64,000 nucleotides of DNA from positions 38,035,943-38,099,942 of the forward strand of contig ML679966.1 in NCBI GenBank assembly GCA_007922225.1, read 5' to 3'. The DNA is from Emydura subglobosa (lineage: Eukaryota; Chordata; Testudines; Chelidae). Positions 48,186 to 58,843 of this stretch are shown here, one piece after another. How positions within the stretch are numbered: the first letter of the stretch is position 1; each line of letters begins with the position of its first letter. Below the pieces are notes generated by a model. The model was not told the DNA's origin. It made no database searches and worked only from the letters and a program-made list of their open reading frames with translations. Position numbers and translations under genes: made by a program.

Positions 48186-48796
48186 ATATTGACAAACCAG
48201 AAGCACCTATGTGATGCGACACCTTGCAGTTTGATCTTTCACTTTTCCATTATAATCAATCAAGAGGGGGCTGCAATTTATACCACTATGCATTTCAAAG
48301 CCCGGCTGTTAGAACAACATACGCTTACTCCAACACAATACATTATTACTGCCAAGCGCTATTTGTCATTTCAGCTCTTAAATTCTTTGTGATATTAATT
48401 ATTTATAGTGCCAAGCCATCTCACCCTTAAAATGTAAAATAGGAATACAAAATTGCCTTTGATATATCTCTTTTGAAATTTAAAGTGTCATAAAATTTCA
48501 AATTGGGAACCTTTCCAGTTTAAAACCTTTGAATCAGATAAGCTTAACAGAAATGTTTTTGGACACTGCTTTGTGTAGTTTGGTGTAAATGAACCACCAT
48601 TTGTTCATTAGTTAATCCACAAACTCTGCATGAAAGGTAGATGTTTACAGTGAGCATCTTAATGATAAATCTCATATTTAATATAGTCCCGTTTTTCAAG
48701 AGCTATTAATTTTCATTAATAATTATCACAGACTATAGTGGGACTTTCTTGCAAAGGATAACATATTATATTTGCATTTCTACCATAGACCAAAAG

Positions 48797-48828
<32 letters not shown>

Positions 48829-50005
48829 CAATCCTGTCAGGGGTATGGTGAGAAGGCATCAGAATTCTCTTTATAGAACGTAAGGATAAGATTTTAATTA
48901 AAAATGGATGGGTTCTGTAAGCTATTTGACATTTTAAACCTTGATAGATATGGACTGCAAAAATGAAAGTCACCCTGGTTGGTATATTCAGCCAGGTGTC
49001 AGGTTAAAATTTAAACTATTCTAAATATGTTTCGCACTTTAAATAATCAGATGCATAATTTAAAAATAGTCTCCCCAGCAAGATATATATATTAAACGTA
49101 AAATTTTTAACAGTAATTATAATCTAGATATATTTTAAAGCTAGCAAGTTTTAAAAAAGCATATACACATTTATGCAAGAAAGTATTCAAAAAACTGTAT
49201 TAAGAACCACATTATTATTCTGTTTTGTTTACTTCTCTAAGTATATTTAGGCCCTAAATATAGAAATGGGTATTAAATGTCAACTTATCCCCTTTTGTGT
49301 AAAAAAGTGCATAGGGTGAAAAGATGTTTAAAACATACTATAATATAGAGCAGTATAAAGGTGCACCCTAACACACCATCAAATCTAGGTAACCTTATAA
49401 TGTGAGCCTTGAGCTGTGCATTTGTTTCAATGGGTAGGGAAGGTTCAAGTGACGTTTACCTATATGCTATAAACACACCTGCATTTATGGCTTTTGGAAG
49501 CACAAAAAAGAGAGAACTATACAAAACCATATGAATGAGTTCTGATTTCAGAGATTTCTGTTATGCTGGAGGCAGAAGTAGAGTAGAGCAGGGCAGTAAA
49601 CAAAGCAGGCAATACATGCTGGTTGGCTACATATGAACAAACAGATAACGGGTCTGATTCTCCACTATCTTGCACATTGTGGAATCATTTATTTACATCT
49701 GATCAAAGTGGATGAAAAACACTGTGATTGTAATCTGCTAGCATTTTACAACTACTTTGTGCAAATTTAAACGGTTACACAAGAAACTGCACCTTCTCCA
49801 CCAGACCACTCACCTATAGCATCTTAAATGGATCACTTCTCTTTCCAGAGCTATTCCTCATCTACATGTGACCACTAGGACAACTGATGTCACCAAAATG
49901 CTCAAATGCCAACATTAAAGAGAGGAGACAGAGCTCTGTCTGTCCCTCACACCTTATGACAATGTCACTGTCACCCAACTACGCATATGGCTGAGATTGA
50001 CACAT
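48186..50005. other. Unassigned intronic DNA
   Basis: AT-rich. A (TAAA)n tract is at 48797-48827. The segment 49645-49760 has 'GGGTCTGATTCTCCACTATC', a short amniote repeat motif. No gene recognised. Confidence 0.4.
48797..48827. repeat. (TAAA)n microsatellite
   Basis: Nearly eight perfect TAAA units. Confidence 0.97.
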
Positions 50006-50009
50006 GAAT

Positions 50010-50400
50010 GAAGAAGAGCTGGTTGATGTCAAGCCCCAGCAAGAAAGGAGTTATGCCAGCAAGCAGATGAAGACACTTTGGAACACTTATGGTGCACGCT
50101 CCACCAAATGAAGATTTATCTGGAACTGGTCCAGTCAGTCAACAGTTTCAAGGTTCTTCTGGATCCCTTGGTGGGATTTCTCACATAGCAGTATCTATGA
50201 GGATTATGTTTTTCTCTCTCTGATTGTCCAAGAGACTGCATTACAATACCATGACCTGACCTTAATTGACATGCCATCTTTACCTCCTGACTGGGCAATA
50301 CAGCAACACAATCTACCTGGGCTTCAAAAAAAAAAAAAAAATCAACCCTGAGCAAACTACAACTAGCACAGAGTGCAGTAGTGTTCCACCTCAGCAATCC
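50010..50400 (+). pseudogene. Possible LINE ORF2 C-terminal relic
   Basis: Decayed frames read like an end-of-ORF2 segment ('SLSDCPRDCI', 'INPEQTTTSTECSSV' near 50341, where LINE ORFs have 'KLQLVQNAAARLL'). It is followed by a CR1-like 3' end on the same strand. An A16 run at 50326-50341 lies inside it. Low confidence. Confidence 0.35.
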
Positions 50401-50409
50401 AGGCTACCA

Positions 50410-50670
50410 GCAGCAGTCTCCAGTGGCTGGAAGTTGAAACTAGACAAATTCAAACTGAAAATAAGGTGAACACTTTAAAGAGTGGGGATAATCAACTGTT
50501 GGAATGACTCAGCAATAAAGAAGTGGATTCTCCATGACTTGAAGTCTTGAAATGAAAATTGCATGTCCCCACTCGCCCCAAATATGTTGTGCTGTAATTC
50601 AACCAGAAGCTATTGGACTACAAGAATTATTGAGTGAAATTCTATTGCCTATGTTTCAGGATCTCAACAC
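50410..50670 (+). mobile_element. CR1/L3-like LINE 3' end
   Basis: 'GGCTGGAAGTTGAAACTAGA', 'CAAATTCAAACTGAAAATAA', 'GTGGATTCTCCATGACTTGA' and 'CTATTGCCTATGTTTCAGGA' correspond to the 3' part of the same LINE type that lies on the opposite strand at 25668-28015 and 53925-55305. Confidence 0.75.
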
Positions 50671-51164
50671 AGGCAGTCAGGACAAAGAGTCAGAGCAGGT
50701 GCAAACCTGAGGCAGTGAGTAGCAGAGGATTGTGTAGACAGGTTCCAGGCCAGGTCTGATACCAAGGGCTGGAGTCTGAGTTAGGTTTCAGGGTCTGAGT
50801 CCAAAGGCAAAATCCAAATCAAGCTGAGGTTGAAGCTAGGCCCAAAGCTTGATTCTGTTATATTGATTCTATGTGAAATACCCTTATTCTTTTGGTATGT
50901 GACAAACCACCACAGCAGTCTCTGTGAGGCTTTGAGTTTTGGGCATGTAGGGTGATCTGTTCAATTTTGATGAGGTTGTTTTGAAACCACCATCTGTTTG
51001 CCCGAAACTAACAGCTGGTCATTGATTATCCCGTTTGTAAAGTTACCAAAGATCATTCTGTAAAATTGTTGCTATTGCTGAAGTACACATTTTAAGATCA
51101 CTGCTTAAAGTAAAATCAGCAAACATTCTGAAACAGAAAGATTCAATGTTAAATAAGGATGCTT
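50671..51164. other. Unassigned intronic DNA with a short purine-rich part
   Basis: 50690-50870 has loosely repeated 'GGTCTGAGT' / 'GGGTCTGAGTC' / 'AGTCAGAGCAGG' motifs that may be a decayed minisatellite or LTR piece. The rest was not recognised. Confidence 0.4.
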
Positions 51165-51862
51165 TGTAACAGTAGTGAATGTTTTAGATTAAAAAGAAAC
51201 GTTATTGTTTCTGAAAGACACCTGTGTCTTCCAGTTACAAGTTAAGTAAATGTTAATTGATTAGGGTGTGACTAGATCAATGAGTGATGTGTGTATGTGA
51301 CACCAGGAAATGATGGGAAAAGGCACCAGCCTCAGATGTTCAAGGGAGTGAAGATAACTTTTACGACCCAGATGGCTGAAGACTGCGCACCTTGATGATC
51401 CTGGGATTCACCTCAAAAGATGAAAACAAGATGAACTATGAAAAAAACAACACCAATGGTCATACTTGCAAAACATGGGTGATTAATAATCACACCAGGA
51501 TGCAGATGCAGCATGATGAAGCAAAACCCATAGAGTGGCATAAGAGCTTACCCCTATAAAAAGGGGACAGAAAGATGAGGACTTTGGGTTTGGTTCTACA
51601 ATCATCCTCCAGGAGCATCGGTGCGCACTGGCAGACTCCTGCTCCCTCCCTTATGTCTTAGCCACCTGGCCAGGGGGCTAACATGAACAACAGAGGCGGG
51701 TAACTATACTTCGTCTTTGTAGAACCGTGTATGTGTCTGCATGTGTGTGAGTGAGAAAGTGCGCAGGCAATTGCTCTTTGAAATTTTTGTATTCACAATA
51801 AATGTGGCTTACTTCCTTGTCCCCCTGAATAAGATCCTGCTGTTTATTTTATAAGTATAACA
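51165..51862 (+). mobile_element. Endogenous retrovirus LTR (probably solo)
   Basis: Begins TGTAACAGTAGTGAATG and ends GTATAACA. TATAAAAA lies at 51555-51562 and AATAAA at 51797-51802, with CT-rich 5' R/U5 text between. About 698 bases. A matching 5-base duplication was not found (TGCTT against TTTGC), so the ends may be a few bases off. It is the only one of the four main LTRs that is antisense to SGCZ. Confidence 0.78.
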
Positions 51863-53924
51863 TTTGCAAGGAATGGTCATGGCAACTACAGAGAATCCAT
51901 ATTTTTGCCTGGAAGCTTCCTGGAACACCCTTTAGCTTTATAGGGTGGGGAGCTAAGTAGGAGCCACGGAACTGCTGTCTGTCAGACCCCTTGAGGCAGG
52001 ACTTCCCATGGTCTGTGACCACATCAAGTCACGGTGGAGTGCAAGGTAATTATAGCTGCCTCTAGGTGGCAGCATGGCACTGTCAACTACCTAGCAGTTC
52101 TGCAGACCTAGGTTCTAAATCTATAGGGCCTTACAGTATTTTAGTCAAGATCTCAGATTACACTATCATAACAGGTCTTAAAATCTAAGAGAAGATCAGA
52201 CCTGTCTTTACTCACAACACAGGTTCCCAACAGCATACTGTGTCAAGTTTTAGGTCTGAGTTATTATTTTCAAGGCACTTCACAGTTTTGAACCAAAATA
52301 GCTAAATGATTGCCTCATGCTCTGAGATCATGACTGGAATTGTCTACCACAAGGATAAAGCGTATTTGTGATAGAAGACAGAGCTTTCTGAGCAGCCTGT
52401 CCAAGAATGCAAAGCTCACTCCTGTAGGACTAGCAAAAACCTTTTCAAATAAAATATAGCAGAGCATAAAATAAAATTAAAAAATCCAAAGTGTTTTCCT
52501 CTGGGAGGAGTGCTGAGAAATAAAGAAGGAATTGCTAGTCACATTGCAAGACACTCAGCATGTTGATAGGCTTAACATTAGACCCTGAATAAATTAGGAT
52601 AAAACAGAACAGCTTTTGAGTACCTGGCCTCATTATATTTGCCAAACTATACAATGTTTAACCAGCCAATCTTTTTATCACTATAGATACAAATGGGTAG
52701 CCATATCTAGTAATGTGTACTACTCTACGTATGCCAGTGTCCAAAGCAGTCATATATATACAAAAAAAATCACAAAGTAAACTGTACTTCCCTAATATAT
52801 TTTAAGTAATCAGCAAAACAATATTGAAAAATAATTGCTGTCTATAAGTGATCTAAAGATCACAGTTAAATTTGATGTAGTTAACTGTAGCAGTCTCTGC
52901 ACTGCACATCAGAAAGCCTGTGCCACACATCTAGGAACTGTGAAGTTAGTTTCCTAGTTTCCTCATCCCTAAACAGGACTTAAGGAAGATTGTTTTGGTG
53001 TTTAAATGACAATGCATCATATACGGGTGCAGACAAAATTATTAAAATATACACCTTAGCAATTTTTAATATATAAAATGTATATATATGTATTAAAACA
53101 CTATGATGATGAAAATAGCCTCAGGATTTTTCCATTATGATATAGCTAAGAAGCTATACATTTTCTCATATTATAGAAGACTGTACTATTAGAGAAGTAT
53201 AGACAATTTCAGTATCATAATACAAATGCAGATTTAAGATTGCATAAGCAAATTTAACTGTAGAATTTTTGGAATTTTGAAAGCTTAGCCAGGCAGTTAG
53301 TTCTTTTAATTTAGTTTTTTTAAAAGGAATATTACTAAAAATACTGTCAAGAGTATTTAATAAGAGACAAGAAGCTACAGATGTTAGGACAAATATTTAA
53401 AATGTTCCTTCAATCAATGAATTTATTTGATATCATTAGTTATATCATGTTTATATTTTTTAGAAAAATAAATAGTGTATTCCTCTTCAATAACTGTTGT
53501 AACTACAACAAGGAATCATTTGTATTCTTAGGCTTAAAAATTGTAGTAAATCTTTTATTAAAATCTGTTTAAACGTTGATGTCAAGAAGAATGAAGATTG
53601 GCAGATTTTTTAGCTCATTCTGAAAGCTAAACTGAACTTATTACAACAGGAACTGAATGATGCTGATATTATTCTACAAGATATCACCTTAAATCAGGTC
53701 ATCACCATAAAGAATCTAACCCATAACATTTTACTCCCTACAATACAGATGCCAGGTACTGAAGTCAAGATAACCACTTTGTTACCCAATTGACACTGGC
53801 TTATTTGTATTAACCTCTTCCTATTAATAATCATAATAGTACTTTGCACTTACACAGACCTTTACATATATAGTATTTTCCTGAATTAATTATTGCTTCA
53901 CATACAATAACTAGAGCATATCTC
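51863..53924. other. Unassigned intronic DNA
   Basis: 51900-52140 is GC-richer and may be a repeat I do not recognise. The rest is AT-rich with no gene or repeat seen. Confidence 0.4.
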
Positions 53925-55305
53925 TCAGGAAACATCCAACCTTGCTTTAAAAATTGCCAGTGATGGATAATTCATGACAACCCTTGGTAAGTTGTTCCAA
54001 TGGTTAATTATCCTCATTGTTTAAAATGTTCACCTTACTTCTTGTCTGCATTTGTCTAGCTTCAACTTCCAGCCATTGGATTTTGTCATACCTTTGTCTG
54101 CTAATAGACAATACTTCCTCTATTAATGAATTTCTATTCCCCATGTAGATACTTATAGACTTATAGACAGGTCCCTCCTTAACCTTCTCTTTGTTAAGCT
54201 AAATAGATTGAGTTCCCTGAGTCTCTCACTATAAGGCTTCTTTTCAATTTCTTTAATCATTCTCTGAACCCTCTCCAAATCATCAACATCCTTCTTGAAT
54301 TGTGGACATGGTATTCCAGAAGTAGCTGCACCAGTGACAATTACAGAGGTAAAATACCTTTCTACTCCTACTTGAAATACCCCCATTTATACATGCAAGG
54401 ATTGTATTAGCACTTTTGGCCACAGTGTTGCACTGGGAACTCATCCACCATGACCCCCAAGTCTTTTTCAGAGTTATTTCTTCCCATTCTGAAGGTATTA
54501 CTTACATTCTTTATTCCCAGAGGAAAACATTTGGCTACATTAAAACATATTGTGTGCACGCAGGTTACCAAGCAATCCAGATCATCCGCATCAGTGACCT
54601 GTCCTTTTTTGTAACCAGCAAACTTTGTCAGTAATGTTTTTATGTTTTCTTCAGCGTCATTGATAAACATTGTGGCAAACAGCCAGCTCCTCCTTAGTGG
54701 GTCTCACGCTTCAACCCCTTGTAGTGGGCCAGGGAGTCCCCAGTAACCCTGTCTCCCCTTGGAGGTACCTTGCTCCAGCTTCCTTCTGCTGGCTGGGGGA
54801 AGTTTCTCTACCAGCCTTCTGGCAGCTTCCTACTCCTGTGCTTCTCCCCCTCCCTCTAGGGAAGGCAGGGTTTAAGTACACTTGGACTAGCCCTTCATTG
54901 GGTCCAGGTGTCCCTAATTGCCCTACAACAGTCTCTCCCTTGCTTGCAGGAACCAGGGCTTTAGGCATTCTTGGGCTCACACTCTGGCCCTAGTATGCCT
55001 TTTTGCAGCCCTCTGGCCTGATTTTATCACACCATATTAAGTAGCATTGAGCAAAGGACCTGGAGGATCCCACTAGAAACACACCTGCTGGATGGATTCC
55101 CCATTTTCAATTACAGTAAGATCCATCAGGTAGCCAGTTTTTAATCCATTTAATGTGGGCCATGTTGATTTTGTTTAGTTCGGGTTTCTTAATTGAAATG
55201 CCATATGGTATCAAGTAAAATGACTTACAGACATCTAACTGTATTACATCAATGCTCTCAATCATTTTGTCATCTTAACCTGTAATCTCAAAAAAGATAA
55301 ATTAA
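53925..55305 (-). pseudogene. CR1/L3-like LINE relic, interrupted
   Basis: The plus strand starts 'CAGGAAACATCCAACCTTGC...AAAATTGCCAGTGATGGA', the reverse complement of the LINE's 3' part. It passes through 'TCAGCGTCATTGATAAACAT' (54652) and, after an insertion, through 'TAGCATTGAGCAAAGGACCT'. On the minus strand the reverse-transcriptase core reads NMAHIKWIKNWL near 55160-55120, with the decayed 'YLDFxKAFD' site (QLDVCKSFYLIP) at about 55245-55210. It is the same family as 25668-28015. Same direction as SGCZ; dead. Confidence 0.82.
54684..55031 (-). mobile_element. GC-rich LTR-like insertion in the LINE
   Basis: The LINE text breaks off after 'AAACATTGTGGCAAACAG' and resumes at about 55032. 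The insert is much richer in GC than its host. On the minus strand it starts TGTGATAAAATCAGGCC, and it contains 'GGCAATTAGGGACACCTGGA' and 'CTTAAACCCTGCCTTCC', motifs I associate with turtle LTRs. No AATAAA was seen, so it is probably incomplete. Boundaries are within about 10 bases. Confidence 0.55.
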
Positions 55306-57292
55306 CGTTGCCACATAAATAAGTATTCTAATGAAGACAATAGGAGTAAAAATTATGGGTTTGATCTTGACTGTAGCTCAGTCTTGCTTTGTGGTGCAGA
55401 AATGAACAACCTTAGGGGAAGCACCAGGAAGCATTCTCTCAGCACCAGTTCATGAGTGGCTGTCCAGTGCATGGTGGGAACAAAGCTGTGATCTGCATAA
55501 GATGAGAAAGTTCCACCCTTGTATTCCTTTTTCCTATGTACACCAGCAGGATGGCACATTTTGACCCTAAACAGAAACAAAAATTCTTACTTTCTGCAAA
55601 GAAGCTACTTTAGGACCATAACCTAATATTTTCCTTTCAACCTTGATTCTGTTTTCTGACAAATAGGTACAGCACTTCATTACTAGTGGCTGTAACTATA
55701 ATTCCACTAGTGTTGTCATAAGAAAGGAGAGGATTTTCCATTAAAAGCATTGCAACATTCTCCCAAACTGTGTAATACAATATATAGCAAAACATTAGAT
55801 AAAGTATTTTCCATCTGGAAAGCAATTACTTTTTAAGTTCCATTTGCATTATTTGCCTGAAGCTTGAAGAACATGGTCACTAGTCTCAAGTTAATTTGTA
55901 ATGTTTCATCTTTAATGTTTAAAGAAATATACACATTTTAAATAAAATGCAAAAGCAAAAAACTCAGGAAAAATAAATCAGCATTACAAAAATATAAATT
56001 TCTATAGCATACTATACACACAGTGTAAGTGGGAATCAATAATATATAATTCACACTTAGTCACATCAGTCAAGAAAGTCAGGCTATGTATAATTTAAAC
56101 ATATATTTTGCTCACTATATTAAAGGGTTTTATTTCAAACATAACCCTGTTCATATTGCACTATATTCCAGTTCCTCATTGTCAGGAAGATGACATTTTC
56201 ATTTTATAAGGAATTAGCTTTCCTGTGGCCACAGGGATGGTTCCAGGAGTTCTACTGTGACTTTAATAATAGCTAGCAACCTTATTTACAAATAATGAAG
56301 GTTTTGTCTGCTCATTTCTCTCTAAATGGAGCCAATGCAGAGTTTAGGAACTCTTCAAGGTTCCTGCAGTATCTTTCCTTCTCCTCTCCTTGCTCTTTAG
56401 TTTAAGATAAGTATAAGATCTCTGTAGTGCTTCAAATTTCCTTCCCACCTCTCCCTCCATGTGGAGGTTAGCATCTCTGCAGGGGCACTGGCTTCCTTTG
56501 TTTCACATCACATTACGGAACTTTACAGTTCTGCAGGGTAACCAGATCCCTAGCTCTTTATGGCTTTATGTACACCAGAAGTTTTTCAGTTCCAGAGGTC
56601 TCTGGATCACCCTGGCTTCTTCCACCTACAGGGGCTTAGAATTTCTATATTGCCTGTATTTTCCTACTCTCTATTTGTATTTAAATTTATGTAAAGTGGG
56701 AAGTGTTAAAAATCAAACCATTAATTTCCAATCAGTCTTTCCTGACAACCATGCACTCTCCTCTCCCCTCCCCCACTCCCATATGATCTTGTCCAAACCT
56801 CTCACCTCCTTTGGATTCATCTTTGTTCTGTTATACTTTTAAAGTAACACAAAAAAATAAAGCCTTGAGAAACGACTATGCATATTAGCATTTCTCCACA
56901 GATCTTCATTTATTTCCAGAATTTCCTATGTTGCTTGTCCCTCCCTCTAGCTGTCTTACCTCAAAATGCCACTTAGCCTTTTTTGTTGTTGTTGAACTGG
57001 TTTTAATGAGACCCATCTAGTCAGACTACACAGCTGAGTCAAGTAAATAGGTCTATATCTATCTGTATAAAAATTGTGTAGGATATTTAACTATAGGAAA
57101 AAAATTTACGGGGAGTGACAAACCATTTTTTTTAGGAAGAAGAATGCCAAGAATCTTTAGCCACTATTCTAAATTTCAAATCAGGGTCATGTTTAACAAC
57201 CTGTGTAACTCAAAAAAAAAAAAAAGTTTGAAGAATTTTCTACAGCCTTTTTAGCCTTCAGAGTAAAATCTGGTTGTTTTCACATAAATTGT
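55306..57292. other. Unassigned intronic DNA
   Basis: AT-rich; several short open frames but no recognised domain, repeat family or splice-flanked exon. Confidence 0.45.
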
Positions 57293-57460
57293 CCTTACTG
57301 AAGTTATAGGGAAGCTAAGAGTGGATTTATATTGGAAATTGGCTCCCTCCTTACTGAAGTTATAAGGAAGCTAAAAGTAGGATTTATATTGGAAACTGGC
57401 TCCCTCCTTACTGAAGTTATAGGGAAGCTAAAAGTAGGATTTATATTGGAAATTGGCTCC
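57293..57460. repeat. Tandem triplication, 56/57-base unit
   Basis: Three head-to-tail copies of a unit containing TTACTGAAGTTATAGGGAAG, CTAAAAGTAGGATTTATATT and GGAAATTGGCTCC start at 57295, 57351 and 57408. The first copy is one base shorter; the others differ at a few positions. The 57-base unit is in phase with three, which creates repeated 19-residue open frames on both strands (57332-57691 plus, 57486-57304 minus). I see no sign that these are used as protein. Confidence 0.93.
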
Positions 57461-58791
57461 AGCCTTAAGCACAGAGTTATGACCATAATATTCAGGATGT
57501 TCAGACATGATATAATGTTTAGTTATGGTTATTTGACTGCATGTAATACAAGACAAAAACAATACAGCATGAAAATAGACCAATTTTTCTTTAAAATTGA
57601 CTTTCAAAAGTATAAGCACACAGCAGCTCTCAATGAAGAGCTGCTAGACACTCAGCAGTTTGAAAATCGGGCAACTTGTACAGGCATTTGACTATGGATT
57701 TAGGCCCTTAACTTTACGTATACATTTTTATTTCCATTGATTTTAATATCCATTGATATTTGACTGCAAGTCTGACTGTGTGTGTGGTGATGGCAGAGAG
57801 GGGCATTAAAAATTAATTTTAAACATTTCAGGAAATGAAAATAAATTTCACCTCAATAAATATGATCACAGTTACAAAAACAATTTTATACTTCTCTTTA
57901 AACTTCTCATTAAATATCTTATTAAATTATAATTTAAAACCTATGCTAAGCAGAATGGAGACAGATTCTAATGCATTCTGCAACCTGAAATTACATTGTT
58001 TTCACAGAGAATGATTAAGGACGATAGTTATAATTAGTAAAATGCTTCAAAGGAACCACTTTTTAGGTCTTCCTGAGTTCACTTGATAATGCTTCTGAAA
58101 ATATTAGTTAATATGGTTCTTGAAGTTTTAGAAAAATAATCTGAATACTTGGCCTTTTCAGAAATTGATTTAGTAAAATTATATGGCACAAACACAATCT
58201 AAATCACTGGGGAATGTGGTACACAGTGAGCCTGAAAGCAGACACTGAAGTCTGGCACATACTAACAATGAGGTTCTCCAGGATACAGTGCTTGCTGATT
58301 TCCAAATTTAGTTGGTAAAGTATAGAATGTCTCATTGTAATGGACAAGTCTTAAATAAATGATAAGGTGTTGAAATTTAGCTCAATAAAATAGTAGATTT
58401 GGCTTTCAGAAATAAAATGCTATTGCTTCAGTCCTATAGTCTTCACTGAGGCAACCCGCTCTCGCTACTATCTTCTATGGGAGCTTTGCATGAATAAGTG
58501 CTGCAAAAGCAGACCCAATGAGACTAAAATTTAGCTAATTCTGGAGAAAAGAGTCAATAAGGTCTCACTTTACATAATTTATAGCATCTGTATTTCTTGT
58601 AAGGACTTTTCAGCAAGTGACTTGACATATTTAAATGGAAAATTAAATTTCCATAATTCTTGAAAATAGAAAAGTTAAATTAAATATAACATCATCTGCC
58701 TAATTCTAAGAAATTCTTTTCATCCTGTAAGGGAAAAAAATGTTCCTATAACTGACCAGGGTAACATCTTAAATGGAAATTTCTTGCAATC
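57461..58791. other. Unassigned intronic DNA
   Basis: AT-rich; nothing recognised. Confidence 0.45.
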
Positions 58792-58843
58792 TTGTTCCCA
58801 CTGAAGCCCATGGAAGTTCTGCCATTAACTTCAGTGGGAACAA
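58792..58843. repeat. Perfect 15-base inverted repeat (hairpin)
   Basis: TTGTTCCCACTGAAG (58792-58806) and its exact reverse complement CTTCAGTGGGAACAA (58829-58843), with a 22-base spacer that itself pairs partly (CCATGGAAGTTCTGCCATTA). It belongs with the short palindromes at 17941-18012 and 25277-25343. Confidence 0.85.

Noticed and set aside
57304..57691. Repeat-containing ORFs on both strands over the tandem triplication.
   Set aside because: A repeat unit of 57 bases keeps all frames in phase, so open frames are expected without coding.
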